From NCBI GenBank assembly GCA_027076325.1, contig JALTJZ010000035.1:1-62290 (forward strand): DNA of 62,290 nt, written 5' to 3'. A program made the translations under genes and the position numbers. Positions 17,794-26,603 of this stretch are shown one piece after another (within the stretch, counting starts at the first letter, position 1; every line of letters begins with the position of its first letter). This stretch comes from Chromatiales bacterium. GTDB lineage: Bacteria; Pseudomonadota; Gammaproteobacteria; UBA6429; Thiohalophilaceae. Below the pieces are notes generated by a model. The model was not told the DNA's origin. It saw only the letters and a list, made by a program, of their open reading frames with translations, and made no database searches.

Positions 17794-20700
17794 ATGCGTT
17801 GTTTGAGCCTGGTTTTTATTCTTTTGTTACTTAGCTTTAACCTGGTGGCAAAAACATTAAATAAAGAAAATGTTCCTGCACCATTGAAACCCTGGGTAAA
17901 CTGGGTTTTGTTTGATGAAAAAAAACGGAACTGTCCCTTTGTTTATAATAATTATAATAAAAAGAAATGCACATGGCCCACTCGTTTAGAACTGAACATC
18001 AACAAGAATAAAGCCCGTTTTTCGCAGACATGGCAAATTTTTGAAGCAGGCTGGGTAACTCTTCCAGGGGATAAAAAGCTTTGGCCACAAAGCGTGAGTA
18101 TTAATAATCGCCCGGCACTGGTTACTGAGCGTAACCGCTTGCCAGTTGTTTATCTGGAAAAAGGGCAATACCATATTAAAGGTAATTTTTACTGGGACAA
18201 CATCCCGGAAAGTTTACAAATTCCTGCTGAATCTGCCTTACTTAACTTGTATATCAAGGGTAAAAAGATTCCGCGTCCGGAAATTAACAGTCAGGGACGA
18301 ATATGGCTGGCGGATAATACTAAAACAACACAGGAAGTTGAAAGTAATAAAATAGTTCTGAAAGTTTATCGTTTACTGGACGATAAAATTCCAATGCGTA
18401 TTATTACCCGCCTGGATTTGCAGGTATCGGGTAGCTCGCGCGAAGTAAGCCTGGGGCGGGTGATACTGGCAGAGCAAGTTCCTGTTTCGCTATCAAGTCG
18501 GCTTCCGGCATTACTCGATAATAATGGTGGATTACGTTTGCAGGTAAAACCGGGGCATTGGACTGTTGAAGTTATATCCCGTGCAAAACAGAACCTGACT
18601 CGGTTACAAATGAATCAATCGATTAATGACCTCTGGCCTAAAACTGAAGTATGGGTTTTTCAGGCACAGAATAATTTACGTATTGTAAAACTGGACGGGG
18701 CAACCCGTATTGACCCACGCCAAACAAAATTGCCAACCCAATGGAAGCGTTTGCCGGCTTTTCGTTTGTCAGAAGGGATGCAACTGGTATTAAAAGAAAT
18801 ACGCAGGGGGGATGCACAACCACAAGCAGATCAACTTAATTTAAAAAGAAACATGTGGCTGGATTTTGATGGTAAAGGCTATACGATAAAAGACGAAATA
18901 AAAGGCGTGGCAACAAAATCATGGCGTCTGGAAACAGGTTCTGAGATAGCCCTCGGGCGAGTGATGATTGATAATATTCCACAATTTATCACACAGCTTT
19001 CGGACAAGACAGAGAAGTCAAACAAAGGGGTGGAAATTCGGCGTGGTAGTTTAAATTTAATAGCTGACAGTCGCTATGATGGTAATGTCAGGGCAATACC
19101 TGCAACAGGATGGCGCCACGAATTTAAAACTGTTTCTACAATACTGCATTTACCACCAGGCTGGCGTATTTTTTCTGCGAGTGGTGTTGATAATGTGCCA
19201 CAGACCTGGTTGCAGAAATGGACACTACTGGATTTATTTCTGGTGCTTATTATTTCGATTGCAATTGCACGGCTATGGTCATGGCCATGGGGTATCGTCG
19301 GTTTAGTGACGATGTCACTTATCTGGCATGAGACAGGAATCGTACCTCAGTTTGTCTGGTTAAATATTTTAGCGGTGATTGCCGTTTTAAAAGTATTACC
19401 GGATGGGAAAGTCCGAAAAATTTTATCCTGGTATCAATATACAAGTGTGGTTGTTCTACTGCTTATTGCGATACCCTTTATGGTCGGGCAGGTGCGTACA
19501 GCCATTTTCCCTCAACTTGAAAAGACGGGGGTACGGGCAATGGCAGAACAAAGCTTTAGTCATGCACCTGCTGCAAGAAAAAGAACAGCAATACCCGCTC
19601 AGGAAAAAGCCGTTGCCGAAGGTGTTCAGCCTGAGCTTAAAAGTAAGCGCCATAGCCGCAGTATGTCTGAGAACATTGTTTCCAATGGTAGTGTGGATAG
19701 TATTTCAAAAGGTCATGAGTATGATGTGCAGGCATTCGATCCCAGAGCCAATGTGCAAACCGGGCCTGGGTTGCCACAATGGCGCTGGAACAAAATTTAT
19801 TTAAGCTGGAATGGCCCTGTACAGATTGGGCAACAGGTATCGCTTGTACTTATTTCACCGCTGGCACATAGCTTTCTAAATTTTCTGCGAGTTATTTTTG
19901 TGGCTTTGTTATGTTTGTTAATGCTTCGTAGTATTTCAAAAATATCCATCCCATGGATTCCATCGGTTACCAAGCTATTATTGCTTATTGCCTTAAGCCC
20001 GGTTTTGTTTTTAAACTCAAATGAGACGATGGCCAGCTCAGCCACTATGCCAGATGACAGGATGCTAGGTGAGTTGAAAAAACGTTTAATGCAACCACCT
20101 GAATGTTTGCCAAAGTGCGCACAAGTACAGTCAATGATTTTGCGGGTTGATAAAACAGAGTTGCAAATCAAGCTCAATGTACATGCGCTGCAAAAAGTGG
20201 CTATTCCGCTTCCTGCAAAAGTTAAACAATGGATGCCATCCAAGGTAGTGGTTGATGGTCGGCCAGCAACTGCAATGTATCGGGCAGATGATGGTGTATT
20301 ATGGATTGAATTACCAAAGGGACGTTTTAATCTGATGTTGTCGGGCAAGTTAGGCAATAAAAAATATATTCAGTTACCATTGCAGTTAAAACCGGGTATT
20401 GTGCAGTCCAGGTTAAGTGGTTGGAGTATTGAGGGGATACAGGAAAACGGTATCCCCGATGCTCAATTACAGTTATCGAGAGAGCAAGATGCTAAACTGA
20501 GTAGCGCTGCCAAATTTCGGGGTGAACAAACAGAAGCGCTTCCGCCATTTTTAATTATTGAGCGGCATTTAAAATTAGGCCTGGACTGGTTTGTAGAAAC
20601 AACCGTGCGTCGGGTGTCACCGACTGGTAGTGCAGTGGTTGTGAAAGTACCTTTGTTAAAAGGGGAATCGGTATTAACAGAGGGAGTACGCAGTCAAAAT

Positions 20701-21975
20701 GGCAAGGTGCTTGTGAGTATGTCGCCACGCCAACGCCAGCTGTTCTGGCGTTCAAGTTTGGAAAAAAACAATCAAATTAAATTAATAGCATCCAGCAATA
20801 ATTTTTCAACAGAACAATGGGAAGTCAGTGTGTCACCCATATGGCATATGGAGTATAGCGGGCTTGCGGTTATTCAGCATAAAAACCAACGTGGACGTTG
20901 GTCACCTAAATGGCTGCCATGGCAGGGTGAAAGTGTGACTTTAAATATTACCCGGCCACAGGGTGTATCAGGAAATACGTTAACGATTGATAAAAGCCAT
21001 ATTTTAATAAAGCCGGGTAAGCGCATGATTGAAGCGCAGCTTGATTTAAACTTGCGCAGTAGCCAGGGTGGACAATACACGCTAACATTACCCGAAAAAT
21101 CAGACTTGCAGTCAGTTAAAATAAACAATGCTGCACAGTCTATTCGTTTAGAGGGCAATAACCTGACCTTGCCGATCACTCCGGGTAAACAGACAGTTCA
21201 GATCCTCTGGCGTAATTCAACTCCGATGCAAACAGTGTTTAGTACCCCCAACATTGATTTAAAACAAAACAGTGTTAACCATTCTATTCAAGTTAAATTC
21301 CCTCGGGATCGGTGGGTATTATTTGTCGGCGGGCCAGATTTGGGGCCAGCAATATTGTTCTGGGGCGTGTTGCTTGTTATTTTGATCCTGGCGGTGGCAA
21401 TGGGGTATACAACATTTACACCACTGAATACCTTTGCATGGATTTTGCTAGGTATTGGTTTAAGTCAGGTGTCGATATGGATGGCTTTTATTGTTGTTGC
21501 CTGGTTATGTGTATTAGGCTTGCGTGAAAAGATGATACAAAAAGTATCCGATATAGTTTTTAATGTTATTCAGGTTGGCATTGGTGCACTCACCTTTTTA
21601 GCACTTATCAGCTTGTTTGTGGTTATACAACAAGGGCTGCTAGGTTCACCAGATATGCAAGTGGCGGGTAATGGCTCGTCAGCAACTGTTTTTAACTGGT
21701 ATCAGGATAGAAATTCGGCAGTTTTACCTGGGGCATGGTTGTTATCCGTACCTGAACTTGTTTATCGTTTATTGATGTTGGGGTGGGCGTTGTGGCTGGC
21801 TTTCGCATTATTGCGTTGGCTAAAATGGGGCTGGCAGCAGTGCAGTATTGAAGGTTTATGGAAAGATATTTCTGCATCTTCACCAGCAAGCTCAACACTA
21901 GCGTCGCCTAAAATACCGGCTTCGGCTACAAAGACGTTACCTGTAAAGGATGGTGACAATAACAAGGGTAGCTAA
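17794..21975 (+). CDS. Large uncharacterised membrane protein with periplasmic beta-rich domains
   Basis: 1393 residues; the start follows AAAGGAATGG. An N-terminal signal peptide (about residues 1-19) is followed by a long periplasmic region to about residue 475. A group of membrane segments (about 478-590) follows, then a low-complexity basic stretch, another hydrophobic pair (about 690-745), and a second periplasmic beta-rich region (about 760-1170) with many short strands (IERHLKLGLDWFVETTVRR, LNLRSSQGGQYTLTLP). A final bundle of about six helices (about 1180-1365) precedes a Ser/Ala/Pro tail. This alternation suggests an envelope scaffold or a partner in polysaccharide or surface assembly. 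I do not recognise the family. The neighbouring glycosyltransferase gene converges on it and is not in the same transcript. Confidence 0.75.
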   Translation: MRCLSLVFILLLLSFNLVAKTLNKENVPAPLKPWVNWVLFDEKKRNCPFVYNNYNKKKCTWPTRLELNINKNKARFSQTWQIFEAGWVTLPGDKKLWPQSVSINNRPALVTERNRLPVVYLEKGQYHIKGNFYWDNIPESLQIPAESALLNLYIKGKKIPRPEINSQGRIWLADNTKTTQEVESNKIVLKVYRLLDDKIPMRIITRLDLQVSGSSREVSLGRVILAEQVPVSLSSRLPALLDNNGGLRLQVKPGHWTVEVISRAKQNLTRLQMNQSINDLWPKTEVWVFQAQNNLRIVKLDGATRIDPRQTKLPTQWKRLPAFRLSEGMQLVLKEIRRGDAQPQADQLNLKRNMWLDFDGKGYTIKDEIKGVATKSWRLETGSEIALGRVMIDNIPQFITQLSDKTEKSNKGVEIRRGSLNLIADSRYDGNVRAIPATGWRHEFKTVSTILHLPPGWRIFSASGVDNVPQTWLQKWTLLDLFLVLIISIAIARLWSWPWGIVGLVTMSLIWHETGIVPQFVWLNILAVIAVLKVLPDGKVRKILSWYQYTSVVVLLLIAIPFMVGQVRTAIFPQLEKTGVRAMAEQSFSHAPAARKRTAIPAQEKAVAEGVQPELKSKRHSRSMSENIVSNGSVDSISKGHEYDVQAFDPRANVQTGPGLPQWRWNKIYLSWNGPVQIGQQVSLVLISPLAHSFLNFLRVIFVALLCLLMLRSISKISIPWIPSVTKLLLLIALSPVLFLNSNETMASSATMPDDRMLGELKKRLMQPPECLPKCAQVQSMILRVDKTELQIKLNVHALQKVAIPLPAKVKQWMPSKVVVDGRPATAMYRADDGVLWIELPKGRFNLMLSGKLGNKKYIQLPLQLKPGIVQSRLSGWSIEGIQENGIPDAQLQLSREQDAKLSSAAKFRGEQTEALPPFLIIERHLKLGLDWFVETTVRRVSPTGSAVVVKVPLLKGESVLTEGVRSQNGKVLVSMSPRQRQLFWRSSLEKNNQIKLIASSNNFSTEQWEVSVSPIWHMEYSGLAVIQHKNQRGRWSPKWLPWQGESVTLNITRPQGVSGNTLTIDKSHILIKPGKRMIEAQLDLNLRSSQGGQYTLTLPEKSDLQSVKINNAAQSIRLEGNNLTLPITPGKQTVQILWRNSTPMQTVFSTPNIDLKQNSVNHSIQVKFPRDRWVLFVGGPDLGPAILFWGVLLVILILAVAMGYTTFTPLNTFAWILLGIGLSQVSIWMAFIVVAWLCVLGLREKMIQKVSDIVFNVIQVGIGALTFLALISLFVVIQQGLLGSPDMQVAGNGSSATVFNWYQDRNSAVLPGAWLLSVPELVYRLLMLGWALWLAFALLRWLKWGWQQCSIEGLWKDISASSPASSTLASPKIPASATKTLPVKDGDNNKGS

Positions 21976-22022
21976 TATGGAACAGGCTATTTACTTAAAG
22001 TGATTTAATCAGGCATGCTGTA

Positions 22023-23270
22023 TTATTTATTTGAATTATCCAGTTTATTTTTAGCTTCAATCCATTGTGCCATGTATTGCGTACTTTTTAAATGATGGTG
22101 ACGTAGCATGGCACCCGTAAAATTATTGAGCCGGTGTTCCTTTAAATTATTCTGTAGGGCTATTATTTTTTCTAACAATAATTTTGAGTGCGGTACTTTA
22201 TTGTAAAGTGTGTTAACAAGTTGAATACCATTTTCTTGTGCAGCTTCCCATTTTGACTTGTTATTATAAAGTTCAATAGCGGCATTTGTATAGTCTTCCG
22301 GGTTGTCAGTTATCACGCCATTCCATGCAAGTTCATTATGCATGCCTTCGGCACCAATTTTAGTAGTAATGCTGGGTGTGCCAAATTGCATTGCATCCAG
22401 AAGCTTTCCTTTTAGTCCTGCTCCAAAACGTAAGGGTGCTAAACAAACGCGTGCACTTTGCATAACGTGTTTTGCGCTTTTGGCCCAACCTGGTACATAA
22501 AATTTTTGTGCAGGGTTATGAAGTTGTGTGGCTTTTGGTGGTGGGTAAGCACCATAAATATGCAGTTCAGCTTGTGGTAATTTTTTATGTATGAGTGGCC
22601 AGATCGTTTGTTTCAAATATAACACCGCATCCCAATTGGGTGCATGGCGAAAATTCCCGATAGAGATAAAATGTTTTCGTTGTTGATACGTTGGCCAGTT
22701 TTTTATATTTTGTGCAGATAGCTTATTAACCATAAAAGGCAAATGAAGGAGTAAAGCTGAATCAATTTTAAAGTGATCTATTAATAGTTTAATTTCATAA
22801 TTAGAAATTAATAAGGACAAGTCACAACGTAAAATACTGGCGATTTCACGTTTTGCAATATCATTAAATAAATCTTTTTGGTTAAAAGCATGTTGTTTTT
22901 TTATTGCCTGATGGCGCGCTTCTCGAAGGCAATGCAAGTCGACAGTTTCTAAAAGCCTTAGTGCGTTGGGGAACGTTTTTTCAACACGCCAGCCAAACTG
23001 TTCTTCCATTATAAATCGGTCAAATAAAACAATATCGGGTTTATATGATTTAATAAAGGTATCGAAGCTATCACTGTTAATATGAATATTTTCTTTTCTT
23101 ACACCCATAGATTCAAATGGGAAGCGGTGTTCACTTTCTGCTGCGGGGCTTGCAAAACAGACTTGCCAGTTCTGTTGCTGGAAAAATTCAATAAGCTGCA
23201 TCATACGGCTGCCCGCTGCTGATGAGTTGGGTTCTGGCCAGACATAGCCAATAATTAAAATATTAGTCAT
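22023..23270 (-). CDS. Glycosyltransferase, GT-B fold (group 1/GT4-like)
   Basis: 415 residues. The N-terminal half begins ILIIGYVWPEPNSSAAGSR, the Gly-rich first beta-alpha turn of GT-B enzymes. The C-terminal half has FISIGNFRHAPNWDAV, ELHIYGAYPP, a basic PGWAKSAKHVMQSARVCLAPLRFGAGLKGKLLDAM segment and a TPSITTKIGAEGM stretch, which match the nucleotide-sugar binding face of group 1 transferases. It should move a sugar onto a lipid, protein or polysaccharide acceptor at the inner membrane; donor and acceptor cannot be told from sequence. It is a lone gene on the minus strand. Confidence 0.8.
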   Translation of the reverse strand: MTNILIIGYVWPEPNSSAAGSRMMQLIEFFQQQNWQVCFASPAAESEHRFPFESMGVRKENIHINSDSFDTFIKSYKPDIVLFDRFIMEEQFGWRVEKTFPNALRLLETVDLHCLREARHQAIKKQHAFNQKDLFNDIAKREIASILRCDLSLLISNYEIKLLIDHFKIDSALLLHLPFMVNKLSAQNIKNWPTYQQRKHFISIGNFRHAPNWDAVLYLKQTIWPLIHKKLPQAELHIYGAYPPPKATQLHNPAQKFYVPGWAKSAKHVMQSARVCLAPLRFGAGLKGKLLDAMQFGTPSITTKIGAEGMHNELAWNGVITDNPEDYTNAAIELYNNKSKWEAAQENGIQLVNTLYNKVPHSKLLLEKIIALQNNLKEHRLNNFTGAMLRHHHLKSTQYMAQWIEAKNKLDNSNK

Positions 23271-23625
23271 AGGTTGAGCCGATTTTAAAGTGGTTGTTTA
23301 GAGGCGGTTGTTCTTTTATCGATTGCCGGATTTTGGCTAATTTTAGTCCTGCCGGTATTATTTTTACTGCCAATGGCGTGCATTGATCGTTAAAAATGCC
23401 ACCTCATGATTAAAATTTTCTTAAAATCAGTCTAACACCTGAGCGACCAACAAACCTCCTTGTTAGAAAAATCATATTGGTATTTTTTCTTCTGTGCACA
23501 ATAATATAAATATTGCTTTTAGCATGTGCCGCTCTCTTAATTAAATCACTTGCTTTTCCAAAGGTTAATTAGGCGAAGGTTGCCTGGTTTCACAAAAATA
23601 TTTTTCTTTATTTTATGTTAATGAT
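23271..23625. other. AT-rich intergenic region
   Basis: About 355 bases between the divergent glycosyltransferase and the exported-protein gene. I see no open reading frame worth calling and no strong hairpin with a T-run. An FNR-like palindrome follows at its right edge. Confidence 0.4.
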
Positions 23626-23639
23626 CTGATCTAGATCAT
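23626..23639 (+). promoter_or_regulatory. FNR-like box upstream of the exported Cys/His protein
   Basis: CTGAT-CTAG-ATCAT: a perfect inner palindrome TGAT-N4-ATCA of the FNR/CRP-family site, lacking the outer T and A of the TTGAT-N4-ATCAA consensus. It lies about 75 bases before the start codon, in an AT-rich region. Confidence 0.55.
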
Positions 23640-23701
23640 ATTAATAAGCAACTTATAATATTATAGTTAGCTTATACAATTAAGTGATACTGGAATACTT
23701 A

Positions 23702-24091
23702 ATGAGAAGAAGCAGACATTTAGTGGTAGTAAAAGGCATCATTGCTGTGCTCCTTATTTCCAGTATGCAAATTATGCCAGCGCAGGCAAGTAGAGCGGCT
23801 TTGTATTTGTCTGACGCTATTCAGCCTTGTTCTATGTCGTCAATGCATGCATCGGGCGATGAGCATAAAGAAAACTCCGGCTCAGATTCTCACCATGCTG
23901 ATCATTCTTGCTCTCATTGTAATGGTATTATAAGTCATTGTCAGAACAACTGTGCTGTCGGTAGTTCGGCAGCGCTGCCAATTAATGTTCACATGGATCT
24001 GAAAATCAAGGATACCACTGTATTTTATGCACACATAGTATTTCCTTCAACCCTTCAGCAACAACCTAAGTTAAGACCCCCTCGGCAGTAA
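23702..24091 (+). CDS. Small exported Cys/His-rich protein
   Basis: 129 residues from ATG 23702; a GTG 18 bases upstream would add six residues. A signal peptide is visible (about residues 13-29, ending AQA). The mature chain is rich in His, Ser and Cys between about residues 45 and 85 (MSSMHASGDEH, SDSHHADHSCSHCNG, SHCQNNC), which suggests metal binding such as copper, zinc or nickel in the periplasm. It resembles small DUF2946-like proteins, but the match is too weak to name a family. It lies 100 bases upstream of the porin gene and downstream of an FNR-like site. Confidence 0.65.
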   Translation: MRRSRHLVVVKGIIAVLLISSMQIMPAQASRAALYLSDAIQPCSMSSMHASGDEHKENSGSDSHHADHSCSHCNGIISHCQNNCAVGSSAALPINVHMDLKIKDTTVFYAHIVFPSTLQQQPKLRPPRQ

Positions 24092-24191
24092 TAAGTTTGG
24101 AGATTGGGAAAGATAGGTTTAGACTCATATCTTTCACATCACAATATCTACCTACACAGTTATTTTTTACCTACTTGAGAGGGATGTACCT

Positions 24192-25406
24192 ATGAAAACT
24201 AAATTAACATCGTTGGCCTGTTTTATTGGTCTGGCGATTAGCAGTAACACCATGGCACAAACAGAAATTGAAAAGCTTCGTTCTGAAGTGGATGCGCTGA
24301 ATAAAAAAGCACAGGAATGGGAAGCCTATCAGAGTGTTAAGCAAAAAATGGAGCAGGATGTCAGTTTATTGAATGACAAAGCCAAAGAATGGGAAGAATG
24401 GAAAGCACCAAAAACACTGGTTCATCTGGCCGGTTTTGCCGATGTTGGCTATACTGACAGACAGGATCAAACAGGTTCTTTCAGTTTTGGGGGCTTTTCA
24501 CCTATTTTCCATTATCAGTTTGCGGATCAGTTTATGCTGGAAGCTGAGCTTGAGTTTGAGATTACTGAAGCCGGAAAATCTGAAGCTTCAATCGGTTATT
24601 TAACCATTGACTGGTTTGTGAATGATTACGTTGCATTAGTCGCCGGTAAATTTTTAAGTCCATTAGGCCAGTTTAGGCAGAATATTCATCCGTCCTGGAT
24701 TAATAAACTTGCCTCTGCACCAACTGGTTTTGGTCATGATCAGGCCGCACCGAATGCGGATGTGGGCTTTATGGCACGAGGTGGTTATTTGATGCAAAGC
24801 AATAACAGTTTTAACTATGCACTTTATATTGCTAATGGCCCTACACTGGAGGCCGATGGTAGTGAAATTGACATGATTGAAACACCGGGACTAGGAAAAG
24901 ACGGTGATGGTAGCAAGACTGTGGGTGGCCGTTTTGGTATGTTTTTCCCGGATTCAAAATTTGAATTTGGACTTTCATTTGCAACGGGTAAAGTATCGGT
25001 TCGATCAGGTACATCGCCGAATTACAGTTACGATGCCAGCCGGAGTTATGATGTAGCCGGTGCGGATTTTAACTGGCGTCCTGCGGGTATAGATTTGCGG
25101 GGTGAATTTATCCAGCAAGAATACGGTGCCGAGTCTAGCAGTGTTGCGCCAGACAGCGGTCAATGGCAAGCATGGTATCTTCAGGCTGCTTACCGTTTTT
25201 CAGGAACAAACTGGGAAGCTGTTGCACGTATTGGTGAATACGATACACCGACTAATTCCAAGGATGTTGAGCAAATAACACTAGGTGCGAACTATTTGTT
25301 TGCAACAAACCTGGTAGGCAAACTGAGTTATGAGTTTAATGACAACCCAAATGCAGGTTTAACCGCAGCAGATCGCGTGCTTGTTCAATTGGCTTATGGT
25401 TTCTAA
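24192..25406 (+). CDS. Outer-membrane porin with N-terminal coiled coil
   Basis: 404 residues with a GAGAGGGATG-type ribosome site. A signal peptide ends TMA|QTEIEK. A short coiled coil (residues about 24-70, IEKLRSEVDALNKKAQEWE) precedes a beta-barrel of alternating strands, and the protein ends YGF with a terminal Phe as outer-membrane barrels do. The layout is like OprO/OprP-type or trimeric anion porins. It is followed after 10 bases by a small cytochrome c gene, so the two are likely co-transcribed. Its position near the SulP permease and Nap-like cluster suggests import of an anion, which is inference. Confidence 0.8.
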   Translation: MKTKLTSLACFIGLAISSNTMAQTEIEKLRSEVDALNKKAQEWEAYQSVKQKMEQDVSLLNDKAKEWEEWKAPKTLVHLAGFADVGYTDRQDQTGSFSFGGFSPIFHYQFADQFMLEAELEFEITEAGKSEASIGYLTIDWFVNDYVALVAGKFLSPLGQFRQNIHPSWINKLASAPTGFGHDQAAPNADVGFMARGGYLMQSNNSFNYALYIANGPTLEADGSEIDMIETPGLGKDGDGSKTVGGRFGMFFPDSKFEFGLSFATGKVSVRSGTSPNYSYDASRSYDVAGADFNWRPAGIDLRGEFIQQEYGAESSSVAPDSGQWQAWYLQAAYRFSGTNWEAVARIGEYDTPTNSKDVEQITLGANYLFATNLVGKLSYEFNDNPNAGLTAADRVLVQLAYGF

Positions 25407-25416
25407 GGAGTGCATC

Positions 25417-25710
25417 ATGAAAACAAATTTATTTAAAGTATATAAAACCGGATTAGCATCACTAACCGTTATCGTTGGTTTAAGTTTTTTAAACACAGGC
25501 TTTGCAGAAGAAAAGGCCGATACGAAAGGTGATTTTGCGCGTGGGGCGAAAACCTGGGTAGAAAATTGTGTTCGCTGTCATAATGTACGTGACCCGAAAG
25601 AGTTACGTGATGATCAATGGATTACAACCTCTTTCCATATGCGTATACGTGCAGGTCTAACCGGCCAACAAACACGGGATGTTATTAAGTTCTTGCAATC
25701 AAGTAATTAA
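25417..25710 (+). CDS. Small periplasmic monohaem cytochrome c
   Basis: 97 residues from ATG 25417, chosen for the AAGGAG site at 25405-25410. The signal peptide ends near GFA|EEK. One haem motif CVRCH begins at Cys51, and an FHMRIRAGLTG segment later in the chain could supply the axial Met. The gene starts 10 bases after the porin stop. It probably shuttles electrons in the periplasm, perhaps to the Nap-like enzyme encoded 6 kb downstream. Confidence 0.85.
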   Translation: MKTNLFKVYKTGLASLTVIVGLSFLNTGFAEEKADTKGDFARGAKTWVENCVRCHNVRDPKELRDDQWITTSFHMRIRAGLTGQQTRDVIKFLQSSN

Positions 25711-25727
25711 TTCAAACTTTGCAAGCA

Positions 25728-25771
25728 AAGCTGTTATGCATCTGATACTGGATGTATAGCAGCTTTTTTTT
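25728..25771 (+). terminator. Rho-independent terminator after the porin-cytochrome unit
   Basis: AAGCTGTTATGCATC and GATGTATAGCAGCTT form a 15-pair stem with two G-U pairs, followed by a run of T residues. Confidence 0.9.
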
Positions 25772-25805
25772 GGCATAAAATAAAGGTTATTTTCTTTAAT
25801 TCCCA

Positions 25806-25839
25806 TAAAAAATCCAGCGAAGAATAAATCGACGCTGGA
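25806..25839 (-). terminator. Rho-independent terminator for the small minus-strand gene
   Basis: Read on the minus strand, a TCCAGCG/CGCTGGA stem is followed by six T residues. It lies about 75 bases beyond the stop of the gene at 25913-26161. Confidence 0.75.
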
Positions 25840-25912
25840 AAATGGTGTTTTAATACGGGAAGATGTATTAAGCACCTACTCTCGAGGAGTTGAGAATATC
25901 TTTTTCTGTCTG

Positions 25913-26161
25913 TTATTTGACAACGGCTAAATTGCTAGCGTTGGGTTTTTTCCGATTCTGCTTACTTGTATTTTCGCTTGTGTAACCGGTATCCTGTTCT
26001 TCGGCTGCATTGTATGGTGTTTCTGCACCTTCAACAATAATACAATCGATAAGTTGGTTATAGGGTAGTTCAACATTGCAGTCAGCACGAGCCTGAGTGT
26101 TTACAAATGCTGTACTAAGTAAACCTGCCATGGTAATAACGGTTATTTTTGATAAACGCAT
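25913..26161 (-). CDS. Small exported protein of unknown function
   Basis: 82 residues with a good ribosome site (AAGGAGAG seven bases before the start). A signal peptide of about 26 residues ends ARA|DCN. The short mature chain has two Cys (DCNVELPYNQLIDC), then an acidic middle and a basic Lys/Asn-rich end. No family recognised. The two Cys would form a disulfide in the periplasm. Confidence 0.6.
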   Translation of the reverse strand: MRLSKITVITMAGLLSTAFVNTQARADCNVELPYNQLIDCIIVEGAETPYNAAEEQDTGYTSENTSKQNRKKPNASNLAVVK

Positions 26162-26603
26162 AATTACTCTCCTTAATATAAAAATAAAATGTACTCACGC
26201 TGCGTATTATCTGTTTATAAGTAGAATGACACAGTGAACTTGTACAATAAAAATTTGTTAATTAATCACTATTTAGCCGTGGTTATTTATACAGGTTTAT
26301 AGCTGTTCTAATGGGAACGAGGCATAAATTTAAAGATACCGGCACTGTGAGTATAAAAGGGAGAATCCCCACGCCTGATTGCAGCAGGGGTATTGATTAT
26401 TTGCACTTGTTGAAAGAGGGGAAATGGTTTATTTAGTATTACATTTAACTTCAGCTTAATATAATAAACCAGATTGCTTCGCTATCGTTTACAATGACCG
26501 TATTTAAGTCGTTGCGAGCGATAGTGCGGGAGTCTTTTTAAATTACAGGAAGAACTTTATGCAAACCTAAGGTTCCTCAGCAATGACACTTAAAGAAGCT
26601 AAT
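26162..26603. other. Intergenic region containing a REPIN-like inverted pair
   Basis: About 440 bases without a gene. The right half holds two inverted copies of the dispersed GTCATTGCGAGCGATAG family (26471-26498 and 26508-26535). I see nothing else that stands out. Confidence 0.5.
26471..26535. repeat. REPIN-like inverted pair of the GTCATTGCGAGCGATAG family
   Basis: The left arm (26471-26498) is on the minus strand and the right arm (26508-26535) on the plus strand, separated by nine bases. Their aligned pattern is GTC-R-TTG-Y-R-A-R-CGATAG. Related sequence occurs at 53030-53100, near 54248-54370 and at 61630-61656. Confidence 0.7.
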
